A DNA stretch of 60,000 bases from Takakia lepidozioides (Eukaryota > Streptophyta > Takakiopsida > Takakiales > Takakiaceae), in assembly GCA_030704615.1 (NCBI GenBank), contig CM060733.1, forward strand, positions 12,712,001-12,772,000. Direction: 5' to 3'. The notes under the pieces are model-generated. The model ran no database searches and was not told the DNA's origin. It worked only from the letters and a program-made list of their open reading frames with translations. Positions 46,070 through 56,419 of this stretch are shown here, one piece after another. The position numbers and the translations under genes were made by a program. The first letter of the stretch is position 1, and the number at the start of each line of letters is the position of its first letter.

Positions 46070-46907
46070 CCAGGAAACCGTGAGCCCAGCACAGGCTCAC
46101 GCCACGTCAGCATGCATACAGGGCCTATTTCCGCGGGTGTCACCTATTACCGCGGGTTGAACAGCCATTTCCCGGGAATGCAGACTGGATGTATTACATC
46201 CATTGTATCCATCCTTTGTATCCATTGCATCCATCTAGACGTTATCAAAGACTTTCCTTCATATAAAGAATTAATCCAGGTTTTCCAGATATCCTCTAGA
46301 AATCCCTTCACACAAGCATCAATCTGCTGTGTGTAATTTGCCCAAAAACTAGGCCTCAGGAGGGCCTGGGCTTTTGGCTCAGCCTCGAGACTGTCGGGAG
46401 CTTAAGGACGGAAAGCCAAACTCTGCATTGGAATGTGGGTACGTCGTGAGGAGGTGCACACTGACATCATCTAAAGCGGATCCCTGCGAAATCTTTTCTT
46501 ACTCACCACCTTTGTGAACATGCCAAGTATGTGCGGGAGCATCATGGATGCTCACCAGATTTGAGAATGCCTGAACGATCTTTGATCACGTGGACTTCAC
46601 CTCGATGGATTCACCAAGCATTCTTCTAGCAGGAATGGTTTGGAGACAAACGAGCAAATGATGCGAGAATGCTGTACACGAATCAAAGTCGATTGTTTGT
46701 TTTTGAAATGCACTCAAGCCTGTGAGGTCCACAAAACTCTAAATAGATTGAAGGAACAATCCGGGCAGTCCATGCAACCCCCATCTCCAATAATAGTTTG
46801 TTCCCATGAAGTTGCATCCCACGCACACATTGCAAACAGGACAACAAGGACACACAACCATCCCATTTCAAATTTGGCCCCGAATAAAACCAAAAGAAAA
46901 CTTCATA
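46070..46907. other. Left arm of element E, no supported gene
   Basis: Near 46120-46195 the words CCTATTACCGCGGG and TTTCCCGGG occur, related to words near the MULE remnant at 4210-4350. The remainder contains a few short frames (46640 onward, plus; 46683-46871, minus) without recognisable domains. Confidence 0.4.
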
Positions 46908-47384
46908 TCAAGTGTCACAGTCATCAGAATCACTCTCGACCTCCTGTGCTATGTCCACAAAGATTCTGGCCCCAACACCACGTCTTCTACCACGGCCGTC
47001 AATGGGCGGACAGCGAGTGCCATGAATGGACATGCTTGTTGCGAGTGCCTCCGCATAGACAGGTTGCACGTAAGACCGAGGAGGACTTGAAAGAAGTCCA
47101 AATAGGTGTGATAGCCCACCTACCTGCCCTTGTGCCCCCTTCCCCCTACCCCTTCCTTTCCTCACACCACCAACAACATCTTTTCCCTTTGCCTTTCTAC
47201 CTCTACCCAGGGTATCCTGAGCGGGAGGCTCCTTCTCTGCAAGAGTCCTCAAATTTCTATCATGAATGTCGAGGTCGGCTGCTGCGGCGGTGGCTGCTAT
47301 ACGCTCATTATCTCTCCTCAAAGACACATCCTGAGCTGGGGTCTCAGAAGGAGGGCAATCCAAATACCATGGGAGTTTTGACAA
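46908..47384 (-). CDS. Candidate small basic protein in element E
   Basis: The 158-residue minus frame has a plausible protein character: a polar start, a run of GRGRKAKGKDVVGGVRKGRG (about residues 75-95), and an acidic end ESDSDDCDT. A plus-strand frame over the same bases looks like its shadow. It shows no known domain. It may be the C-terminus of a larger broken gene. Low confidence because composition is the only evidence. Confidence 0.3.
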   Translation of the reverse strand: MSKLPWYLDCPPSETPAQDVSLRRDNERIAATAAAADLDIHDRNLRTLAEKEPPAQDTLGRGRKAKGKDVVGGVRKGRGRGKGAQGQVGGLSHLFGLLSSPPRSYVQPVYAEALATSMSIHGTRCPPIDGRGRRRGVGARIFVDIAQEVESDSDDCDT

Positions 47385-47439
47385 CTATGGGAGTTTTGAG
47401 CATGCATACTGGCCCTGTTAGGCCCAATTTCACATAGAA

Positions 47440-50400
47440 AAACAAGCACGAAGGGGGCTCAAAACAGTGTGTTGCCGCACACTGTTTGAGCTTCCAATAA
47501 GGATTGGATTCAACCTGCCAGAGTGGCCCCAGGGGACCGATTTTCAAATCAAAAGCAATCACATAAGGAAGCTCAAACAGTGTGCGTTGCCGCACACTGT
47601 TTGAGCTTCCAATAAAGATTGGATTCAACCTGCCAAAGTGGCCCCAGGAGACCGATTTTCACATCAAAATCAATCACATAGGAAGCTCAAACAGTGTGCG
47701 TTGCCGCACACTGTTTGAGCTTGCAATAAGGTGTGATTTTAATATGGCATAGTGGCCATAAGTGGCCAATTTGAAATAAAATAAAAGGCAGTGAAGGGGG
47801 CTCAAACAGTGTGCGTCCGCGCACACTGTTTGAGCTTCCATTTTGGAGTCGAATGAACTTGCCAGACTAGCCGTAGGTGCACAATTTCCATATCCATAAA
47901 CAAGCAAATCAGGGGGGCTCAAACCGTGTGCGTTGACGCACACCGTTTGGGCTGCCAGGTAAGTGTGAATTGAACCTGACAGAGATGACCTTTGTGGTCG
48001 ATTCTAAAATGCCAGCTGCCAGGTAAGTGTGCATTGACGCTCAAAGAGATGCCCTATGTGGCCGATTTTCAGATAAAAAAACAATGACATGGTGGCTGGA
48101 ACAGTGTGCGTTGACGCACACTGTTTGAGCTGCCAGGTAAGTCTGCATTGAACCTCAAATACATGCCCTATGTGGCCGATTTTCACGTGAAAAAAACAAT
48201 GACAAGTTGGCTCAAACAGTGTGCGTTGATGCACACTGTTTGAGCTGCCACGTAAGTGTGTATTGAAGCTCAAAGAGATGCTCTATGTGGCCTATTTTCA
48301 GATAAAAAAACAATGACATGGTGGGCTGGAACAGTGTGCATTGACGCACACTCTTTGAGCTGCTAGGTAAGTCTGCATTGAACCTCAAATACATGCCCTA
48401 TGTGGCCGATTTTCACATGAAAAAAACAATGACAAGTTGGGCTCAAACAGTGTGCGTTGACGCACACTCTTTGAGCTGCCACGTAAGTGTGCATTGAAGC
48501 TCAAAGAGATGCCATATGTGGCCGATTTTCAGATTAAAAAATAATGACATGGTGGACTCGAACAGTGTGCGTTGACGCACACTGCTGGAGCTGCCACGTA
48601 AGTGTGCATTAAAGCTCAAAGATATGCCCTATGTGGCCGATTTTTAAAAAAAAAAAAAAAAAAAAAAACATGGTTGGCTAAACAGTGTGCGTTGACGCAC
48701 ACTATTTGAGCTGCCAGGTAAGTCTGCATTGAACCTCAAATACATGCCCTATGTGGCCAATTTTCACATGAAAAAAACAATGACAAGTTGGGCTCAAACA
48801 GTGTGCGTTGACGCACACTATTTGAGCTGCCACGTAAGTGTGCATTGAAGCTCAAAGAGATGCCTTATGTGGCCGATTTTCAGATTAAAAAAATAATGAC
48901 ATGGTGTGCTCAAACAGTGTGCGTTGACGCACACTGCTGGAGCCCTTGAGATGCCTTATGTGGCCGATTTTCAGAAAAAAAAAAAAAAAAAAAAAAAAAA
49001 AAACATGGATGCCTGCAACAGTGTGCGTTGACGCACACTGTTTGAGCTGCCACGTAAGTCTGCATTGAACCTCAAATACATGCCCTATGTGGCCATTTTT
49101 CACATGAAAAAAAATAAAGACATGTTGGGGTCAAACAGTGTGCTTTGACGCACACTGTTTGAGCTGCCACGTAAGTGTGTATTGAAGCTCAAAGAGATGC
49201 CCTATGTGGCCGATTTTCATATAAAAAAAAACAATGACATGGTGGGCTGGAACAGTGTGCGTTGACGCACACTGTTTGAGCTGCCAGGTAAGTCTGCATT
49301 GAACCTCAAATACATGCCCTATGTGGCCAATTTTCACATGAAAAAAAACAATGACAAGTTGGGCTCAAACAGTGTGCGTTGACGCACACTATTTGAGCTG
49401 CCACGTAAGTGTGCATTGAAGCTCAAAGAGATGCCATATGTGGCCGATTTTCGGATTAAAAAAATAATGACATGGTGGACTCGAACAGTGTGCGTTGACG
49501 CGCACTGCTGGAGCTGCCACGTAAGTGTGCATTAAAGCTCAAAGAGATGCCCTATGTGGCCGATTTTCAAAAAAAAAAAAAAAAAAAAAAAAATGGTTGA
49601 CTGAACAGTGTGCGTTGACGCACACTTTGAGCTGCCAGGTAAGTCTGCATTGAACCTCAAATACATGCCCTATGTGGCCAATTTTCACATGAAAAAAAAC
49701 AATGACAAGTTGGGCTCAAACAGTGTGCGTTGACGCACACTCTTTGAGCTGCCACGTAAGTGTGCATTGAAGCTCAAAGAGATGCCTTATGTGGCCGATT
49801 TTCAGATTAAAAAAATAATGACATGGTGTGCTCAAACAGTGTGCGTTGACGCACACTGCTGGAGCTGCCTTGAGATGCCCTAATTTTCAAAAAAAAAAAA
49901 AAAAAAACATGGATGCCTGCAACAGTGTGCGTTGACGCACACTGTTTGAGCTGCCACGTAAGTCTGCATTGAACCTCAAATACATGCCCTATGTGGCCAA
50001 TTTTCACATGAAAAAAATAAAGACATGTTGGGGTCAAACAGTGTGCGTTGACGCACACTGTTGAGCTGCCACGTAAGTGTGTATTGAGGCTAAAAGAGAT
50101 GCCTATGTGACCGATTTTCATATAAAAAAAACAATGACATGGTGGGCTGGAACAGTGTGCGTTGACGCACACTGTTTGAGCTGCCAGGTAAGTCTGCATT
50201 GAACCTCAAATACATGCCCTATGTGGCCAATTTTCACATGAAAAAACAATGACAAGTTGGGCTCAAACAGTGTGCGTTGACGCACACTATTTGAGCTGCC
50301 ACGTAAGTGTGCATTGAAGCTCAAAGAGATGCCTTATGTGGCCGATTTTCAGATTAAAAAAATAATGACATGGTGTGCTCAAACAGTGTGCGTTGACGCA

Positions 50401-50445
50401 CACTGCTGGAGCTGCCTTGAGATGCCCTATGTGGCCGATTTTCAG

Positions 50446-50485
<40 letters not shown>

Positions 50486-51296
50486 ATGCCTGCAACAGTG
50501 TGCGTTGACGCACACTGTTTGAGCTGCCACGTAAGTCTGCATTGAACCTCAAATACATGCCCTATGTGGCCGATTTTCACATGAAAAAAATAAAGACATG
50601 TTGGGGTCAAACAGTGTGCGTTGACGCACACTGTTTGAGCTGCCACGTAAGTGTGTATTGAGGCTAAAAGAGATGCCCTATGTGGCCGATTTTCATATAA
50701 AAAAAACAATGACATGGTGGGCTGGAACAGTGTGCGTTGACGCACACTGTTTGAGCTGCCAGGTAAGTCTGCATTGAACCTCAAATACATGCCCTATGTG
50801 GCCAATTTTCACATGAAAAAAACAATGACAAGTTGGGCTCAAACAGTGTGCGTTGACGCACACTATTTGAGCTGCCACGTAAGTGTGCATTGAAGCTCAA
50901 AGAGATGCCCTATGTGGCCGATTTTCAGATTAAAAATATAATGACATGGTGGGCTCAAACAGTGTGCATTGACGCACGCTGCTGGAGCTACCACGTAAGT
51001 TTATTGAAGCTCAAAGAGATGCCCTATGTGGCCGATTTTCACATGAAAAAAACAATGACAAGGTGGGCTCAAATAGTGTGCGTTGACGCACACTGCTGGA
51101 GCTGACAGGTAAGTGTGCATTGAACAACAAAGAGATGCCTATGAGGCCGATTTCCAAATGAAAAAGAATGACAAGGTGGGCTCAAACAGTGTGCGTTGAC
51201 ACACACTGCTAGAGCTGCCAGGTAAGTGTGCATTGAAGCTCAAAGAGATACCCTATAAGGCCGATTCCAAATGAAAAAAACAATGACAAGGTGCAC
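47440..51296. repeat. Palindromic satellite array, about 33 units of ~116 bp with higher-order structure
   Basis: Each unit is centred on a hairpin-forming palindrome: arm GCTCAAACAGTGTGCG, loop TTGA, then the reverse complement of the arm. The inner ten bases of each arm are almost invariant; outer arm bases decay. Between palindromes the unit reads GCTGCCA(C/G)GTAAGT, a TGCATTGAA word, CTCAAAGAGATGCC or CTCAAATACATGCC, TATGTGGCC, ATTTTCA and an A-run of variable length (up to ~35 A), then AATGACA. Two main subtypes alternate. Around 48562-49484 and 49484-50382 an eight-unit block is repeated (~910 bp), and its last five units are repeated again at 50382-50958. The first units (47440-47950) are older and diverged, with loops TTGC and TCCG. 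Minus-strand open frames in the array only reflect the repeat. Confidence 0.95.
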
Positions 51297-51492
51297 AACA
51301 CAACCTCATTACATTCGGGGTCTTCCTGTTTACTGCTCTCTGGGGTTGTTGTCGTCTTTCCATAATTGATGGTTTCATGTCATGTTTAGGGTTTGTTTTT
51401 CATCCAAATACAACACGGCTTCTTGTGGCTTCTTGTCACCCTAAACAGTTTTTCTGGTTGGTGTCTCTCAGTGTGGTTGTCTGCGAAGTTCG

Positions 51493-52752
51493 GTGCATGT
51501 CATTCCTACATCCTTTGCAGGCATCGCCCACAGTCTTTGGGTTAGTGCTAACCTTATTGACCTCAGTTTGTTTGTGGTGGATCCCCTTTCGAGAATTACG
51601 GGCTATCAGTTCGGGGATTCCGTTGTGAATCGCAATTTTTGGTCAGTGGAGGAAAACATGTCGAGGGAGCAAGATAGACTCGCTCGATTTCATTCCAATG
51701 CAGGTAGTCTTCCACTGACTACCACTACAGACGACAATGGGTTTGCAGTTGTTCATGAGGATGAGCTGGTTACAGTGTTCCCGCTGGAATTGGGTTCTCT
51801 GCTTGTTCAAAAAGAGGTGTATGACGAGGATGGGAATTTGGATTCTGGGCACTTGGAGAAACCATTGGTTGGCGAGTGTGGAAGGAAGTGGAGAGTCCTT
51901 CCAGGCACATCCTGTGTCCTTGGAAAAAGAGAGAAGACAATCAGCAGGATCAGTAGTTACCCCTGGCACTGCAGCATCAGTCGTGCAGCAGAAGGGCACA
52001 GTTCATGTGAAACAAGAGGTGAGCACATCCACTACATTCGTGACTCTTTCAGACTCGTCCTCGGAGGATGTTTCTGAGATTCCTCCGCCAGTGCAGACTC
52101 CCATCTTGGATGATGACGAATTGCAGGAGATAACGAGTGTCATTCCGAAATTGAAAGCCCTCGCAGGGGTGCCTGGGTGCAAGAGCGAGCTGCGTTTTGT
52201 TGATTGGGAGTCCCTTCGTGTGCAGCGGGTTCAATACGTGCCAACAAAGTTTGATGGGGACATCTTGTTTGAGCTCAACCCTCCCACGTCTTCCAGTGGA
52301 CTGGCTAGGCTTCTGCAAGGCATGGACAAGAAACATGACGGACACCCTTGGTGCATGACAAAAACATCGAACATCCACAACGACATTGGATTGAAATTTC
52401 AAAGGTCGGTTTGCGTTGGGCATTGCAAGTGCGTGAATATTTCTTGCCCTCGGCTGAGAAACAGCGCTAATCGGCTGATGACGAATCGGGTGCAAATCAC
52501 AAATGCAAGATGGAATCGGCTAGAATTTTGCAGGCTCGGGTGACTCGTATCACCGAAGTCCCTGCCCCGGGGTATGGACGGATTTACACAGTGCTGTCTA
52601 TTGGCTCAATTTTTCATGGCAAAGAATATCAGGTTACCGTGGGGAATTTCCCTAAATGCACTTGTCCGGATTTTGTAACGATGCGTGAGGGCGCTCTCGG
52701 CATGAGAGGGAAGTGGATCCTCTGCAAGCATCAAATTACATATACCTTGTAA
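51493..52752 (+). CDS. Element E protein: zinc-binding N-terminal domain plus SWIM finger, no DDE core
   Basis: The first frame (51493 on) includes GDSVVNRNFWSVEENMSREQ and an acidic part; after a shift near 51900 the frame to 52543 holds TFVTLSDSSSEDVSEIPP, VDWESLRVQRVQYVPTKFDG, MDKKHDGHPWCMTKTSN, then the cysteine-rich CVGHCKCVNISC. That resembles the N-terminal zinc-binding domain of plant MULE proteins. A further shift near 52520 leads into 52510-52752: VTRITEVPAPGYGRIYTVLS, a SWIM finger C-T-C, 19 residues, C-K-H. The homologous PPPGLGR...CNC...CKH in the minus-strand MULE at 4810-5300 confirms the family. The DDE catalytic domain that should lie between is missing. The product could be a DNA-binding protein only. 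Confidence 0.6.
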
Positions 52753-53247
52753 TTATGTGTTGCGACGGTAAGAGAGACCAATTCATTCACCAAGCCACAC
52801 TAGGCTACGGAGAAGTCATCACCCTTCTGCAGCGGGACACCTCACGTGGGGCTCCGCCAAATTCTCTTTGAACACATACGAGCCATGCCCGCTTCCCATG
52901 CTGGTTTCCAGGTTACCGTGTGAAGACTTTGCATTTATGACAAACACATACATTTCGTTCACGGAACCAGGGCAAATGCACATGCCATTCATTGTAAGCG
53001 TCTATCTGTGAATTCAAATAAAGTGTGTCAATCATTCTGAGCTCAAATCTGCCATATTTTCATATTCCTCTTTTTGTGCAGGCATTGCAGACACGGTGCA
53101 TGGTGGCCCCCTTTGTTTTGTCCACGGTAATAGGCCCTCTTCCTGCAATCCTCGCCTATAGGACCTGCTTCTCCAGCAGATTTGTGCCGCTCACGCTTCC
53201 CTGAAGTGTGAGCTCAGCTCACGCTTTGCAGCTTCAACGTGAGCTCA
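52753..53247. other. Right arm of element E, no gene
   Basis: Non-coding. It contains CCACGGTAATAGGCCCTC at about 53122, an inverted relative of the left arm word CCTATTACCG, and GTGAGCTCAGCTC words leading into the terminal repeat. Confidence 0.5.
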
Positions 53248-53283
53248 GCTCCCAGGCTCACGGGGCTGGGCTCACGCCGTAGC
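53248..53283 (-). repeat. Right terminal inverted repeat of element E
   Basis: On the minus strand it starts GCTACGGCGTGAGCCC and later has CGTGAGCCTG, the counterpart of 46034-46069. Confidence 0.75.
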
Positions 53284-53291
53284 TACGCTGG

Positions 53292-53301
53292 CTTGACTAG
53301 G
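53292..53301. repeat. 10-bp target-site duplication of element E, right copy
   Basis: CTTGACTAGG, identical to 46017-46026. Confidence 0.9.
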
Positions 53302-53502
53302 AGGGATTCTTACCCTATGCCATTGATTCAGGATGTTTTGAGCCATTTGGGGAAAGCCAAGTGGTTCTCTGCACTGGATCTACAATCTGGTTTTTGGCAG
53401 ATCAAAATGGACGACCAAGACATAAGCAAAATAGCAGTAATTACAAAGAAAGGATTGTATGAATGGCTGGTCATGCCATTTGGGCTAAAAAATGCCACAG
53501 CT
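53302..53502 (+). pseudogene. Element D reverse transcriptase, second part
   Basis: The frame reads RDSYPMPLIQDVLSHLGKAK, WFSALDLQSGFWQIKMDDQD and WLVMPFGLKNATA. It holds the first catalytic Asp (SALDL) and the palm. It stops before the YxDD box, joined to ORF3 sequence of another family at 53503. Confidence 0.9.
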
Positions 53503-53758
53503 GAGCTCAAACTGCAGGTGCAGAACATTGCCACAACCACTATAGACAATGTCTATAGTAGAATAACAGAGCTACAAGAGGATGTAGAAGGCCTGCAGAC
53601 TCAGGTGGATGACCTGAGTTCAAATATTGACAAGAGAGTCTTTGTACCTGAGGAGCAGCTGATGGCTACTTATTTACATGCCAGAACTCTAATTTTTTAG
53701 TCTTCTTCGCAAGGGGTGCAGGAGATGCCAGTGGTAGAAGGGCCAGTGGTACCAATAC
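53503..53758 (+). pseudogene. Inverted ORF3 fragment (A/B family), plus orientation
   Basis: Begins at GAGCTC and reads ELKLQVQNIATTTIDNVYSR, then ITELQEDVEGLQTQVDDLSS, the coiled-coil part of ORF3. It is open in frame with the preceding RT of D, giving a chimeric frame ending at 53700. It is the direct continuation of the minus-strand fragment at 53759, but flipped. Confidence 0.8.
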
Positions 53759-54868
53759 CTCATTCATCTCGGCCTGGGTGAGCTTCCGTGGTGCTTTGCT
53801 TTCCACCGGCCCTTGTGCTAACCAGACCTGCATAAGGTGGTTATCCACCAAGTCCTGTGTGGCACCCCTGAGAGTCTGCTCCTCTGTGAGCCTGTACACA
53901 TCTAACTGCTACTGTAAAGCCTCCATGCGCTTCATATGAGGTTCAACCAAACTCGCATAGGCAGCAACCAGATTATTGGCTTCCTTCCAAGCCTTGTTAG
54001 CCACAGAGAGTTCATTTCTATTGACCATGACTGTTTGTTGCAACTCCAGGATGTACCTCTCTTGGTCAGCCTCAACGTGTCTGTATTGCTTGAAAGTATT
54101 CTCATTGCGACAGATTGTATTCTTCATATCAACAATGAGTTTCGCCTGCTCGATTATCTCTGCCTCTGCCTTCATACATCTCTCCCCTTGTGTTAACTTC
54201 TAATGCAGTTTGCTCAAGAGTAGTTGTGAGTGTACCACATTGTATGGTCATCCTCTCATGTACTGCCTGCAACTCTGTATGTAGTGCATTCACTTCTTGC
54301 AACTTGCCCTCATGCTTCACCTGCATTTGGTATAACTGTTGTTTATGTGCTTCGTGCAACTGGTCCTGCGCGAGGCCTGCTTCAATCAAATGTCCCTTGG
54401 CCAACTGCAAAGCAGCCTTTGTGTCCTCTAACTCTTGCTGTAACTTGAGATTGACCTCCTCATCGACCTTGTTTGCACACTCAGTGGCAAGTCGAGCCTC
54501 AACCTCCTTCCTGAGTTCCTCCCTCAAAGCTGCCAATTGGGTAGATGGAACATGGGATTTTACATAAGTGCCCAACAAATTAAGTGTTCTGCTTATGGAA
54601 CTCATAAGCATGGCCTGCTGAGGGTCATAATGGTGAGCTTGCTGCTGTTCTTCCTGATCCTCCATAGTGTGATGCCTCACCAACCATTTAGGCCATTGCC
54701 CCACCAGATTCTCTTCCTGAACCACCTCATCCGCCACAGGTGCTGCAGTGTCTTGATATTCTACCCCTGGTACCTCCATCACAGGTGTGGGTATTACATG
54801 CATAGCAGGGTTTTCCCTGGACAACCGCTGCACCTCTGGAATCACTGATTCCCTTACCAAGCCAGAGT
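53759..54868 (-). pseudogene. ORF3 fragment (A/B family), minus orientation
   Basis: The frame 54860-54129 reads VQEENLVGQWPKWLVRHHTM, SSISRTLNLLGTYVKSHVPS, ATECANKVDEEVNLKLQQEL and a long coiled-coil; 54175-53909 and 53899-53666 continue. The sequence ends at ...LTQAEMNE, exactly where the plus-strand fragment begins. It starts at about 54868 in GLVRES, corresponding to GLVKE of A. Confidence 0.8.
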
Positions 54869-54917
54869 TGAGGATGGAGTTATGGACATTCCATTGTGTC
54901 GCATGATTTCTATGCAG

Positions 54918-56419
54918 GTTGTTAGGCCCGCCCTTGCCAACGACATCCTAAGGCTTAGAGTAGACTTCTATTCTGGATACCATCCAGGAGCAGCCGTGTT
55001 CTATGTTTCTGTTGAGGGGATTGATGGATCTACTATAGATGTAGGTCCTGATATCATCTCTACATGGGATAGTCATTGGAAAAAAGTCAATGATGAGTTT
55101 GAGAAGTATCTTGAGTCCAAGCCAAAGTTGCATCATCTTCGGGGGAAGATGTTTCATGTCTGGGATGGGAATCATAGGCTTCAAGCATGGTATCCCTATA
55201 TCAATGAAGTTCATGGGGCCAACTTGTCAAGACATGTATGTATGACAAGTTGGGTGCTCAATGCGGACATTGAAAATCGTGGTTCCCTCAGGTCCATCAT
55301 GGATGGAGTGAATGTGTGAGTTTCCTTTCTATTCTTCATTTACTTTCATGTTCAATGTTGTCATGTTCTTGCTCAATGGATGTACATATACATATCTTCT
55401 TTCTAATGATCATATTTTATATGTGCAGGGCAACAGAGAGGGCACATGTTACATCCAAATTTGTGCACTTGGTTTGCAAGGTCAATATGATTGGCCTTAC
55501 ACCTGTCTCTGAATGGAAGAATGTATTGAGGAAAGAGCAATACGACGAATGCATCAAGAAAGCAGGAAAGACTTGGTATAACCTGACAATCCATGCAATG
55601 ACAGAGATTTTGTACAAGGTAACATCATGTCTTAACCAAGTTTCATTCTTTGCATCCATAGACAAGATTCACCTCTGGTTCATGTTATGAACTGTTTTGG
55701 TTCTTTTGGCAGCATGATATTGTTGAGGCCCAACGCATGGCGGGGGAAGCTTACAAACTTGCTGAGGGGCCAAAGAGTCAAGAGGGCCTTGAAGATACAA
55801 TGAGACAGGCTGGATTGAAAGCAAGGGAGCAACACAAGAGTCAGCTTGTGAAGTTGCTTCATATTGCTGATCCAACCCTTGGAGAGGGGTTTCTCTAAGA
55901 ACTTAAACTGCATTGGTCACGTGTAAAGGCAGGATTAGAGGAAATGACCCAAGAGAAAATGGTGAACATTGCTACCGCCCGGGTGGATCCTGAAGAAAAG
56001 GTGGAATGGCTACATATATGGAATGGAGACCAAACACTTCACGACCATAATTTTTTTCCACCCGGGCATATCAGTGGGCCAACACTTGATCCTTGGCTGA
56101 ATAGAAGGACTTTTTGGTGGCAGGTACATATACAATCACTATCTTCTCAATGCAATTAATTCATTTTGTTGATGACACATTAACATAGTTATTTAACTGA
56201 CCGCATTTTCTGGCAGCTTCGCAAGGTTGCCTTGGCTCAGTTTGCCTTGTACACCACTCAGCTTGGCCAATTTCATGTTGCCTTGGAGGAAGGAGAGAGT
56301 GAGAGATCCATCCATATCAGTTTGGCACGGTATCAAGTGTCCTAGAGTAACCGGCTTCTAAAAGAGGCTAAGTTTCCAATGCTTGTACATTCAAGAACAC
56401 TGTCTGGTCATGAAAACAG
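54918..56419 (+). pseudogene. Four-exon gene with a DGNHR (ParB/sulfiredoxin-like) motif
   Basis: Exons 54918-55315, 55429-55618, 55713-56123 and 56217-56419 all have matching GCAG acceptors and GT donors, and the frame is kept across the junctions. Exon 1 reads ALANDILRLRVDFYSGYHPG, then a K-M-F-H-V-W-D-G-N-H-R-L-Q-A-W block that resembles the G-x-H-R loop of ParB/sulfiredoxin folds. Exon 2: TSKFVHLVCKVNMIGLTP, ending in LYK. Exon 3: EAQRMAGEAYKLAEGPKSQE and PGHISGPTLDPWLNRRTFWW. Exon 4: LRKVALAQFALYTTQLGQFH. In-frame stops occur in exon 3 (TAA, about 55896) and exon 4 (TAG, about 56344). Earlier exons are not found because a retrotransposon fragment lies directly upstream. Function unknown. 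Confidence 0.6.

Larger units (their letters stand above)
46027..53291. mobile_element. Element E: Mutator-like DNA transposon inserted in element D (7,265 bp)
   Basis: It is bounded by CTTGACTAGG on both sides. The ends carry imperfect inverted repeats (46034-46069 and 53248-53283, 28 of 36 positions matching) built from GTGAGCCC and CGTGAGCCTG words, with further GTGAGC words next to them. It contains a palindromic satellite array (about 47440-51296) and a plus-strand gene with a zinc-binding N-terminal domain and a SWIM finger (51493-52752). No complete DDE transposase domain is present, so it is non-autonomous. Removing it and one target copy leaves the RT frame of D continuous. Confidence 0.85.
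43388..53502 (+). mobile_element. Element D: Ty3/gypsy retrotransposon fragment interrupted by element E
   Basis: Gag, three zinc knuckles, protease and the start of RT are followed at 46026 by a 7.3-kb insertion (element E). RT resumes at 53292 and is cut off at 53502 by an ORF3 fragment of the A/B family. The protein sequences are distinct from A/B/C, so this is a second Ty3/gypsy family. RNase H, integrase and LTRs are missing. Confidence 0.85.

Noticed and set aside
46640-47437. 265-residue plus-strand frame in element E
   Set aside because: Its composition (H/P-rich) and position over a better minus-strand frame suggest a shadow; no domain is present.
47440-48000. Compensatory base changes in hairpin arms as evidence of RNA selection
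   Set aside because: The diverged unit near 47923 has changes at paired positions but they give C opposite C and a T-G pair, not restored pairing; loop changes are not informative.
47800-50900. Minus-strand open frames encoding repeated peptides (KIGHIGHVFEVQCRLTWQLKQC type)
   Set aside because: They are translations of the satellite unit; frames break at the A-runs and show no independent protein character.
47440-51296. Regularly spaced palindromic repeats read as a CRISPR array
   Set aside because: The sequences between palindromes are themselves repeats of two subtypes, not unique spacers, and the context is an intron-bearing eukaryotic genome with transposons.
54918-56419. Reassigned genetic code with TAA/TAG as glutamine
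   Set aside because: Only two sites in one gene plus one in element D fit; most other breaks in the window are frameshifts, and simple nonsense mutation explains the sites.
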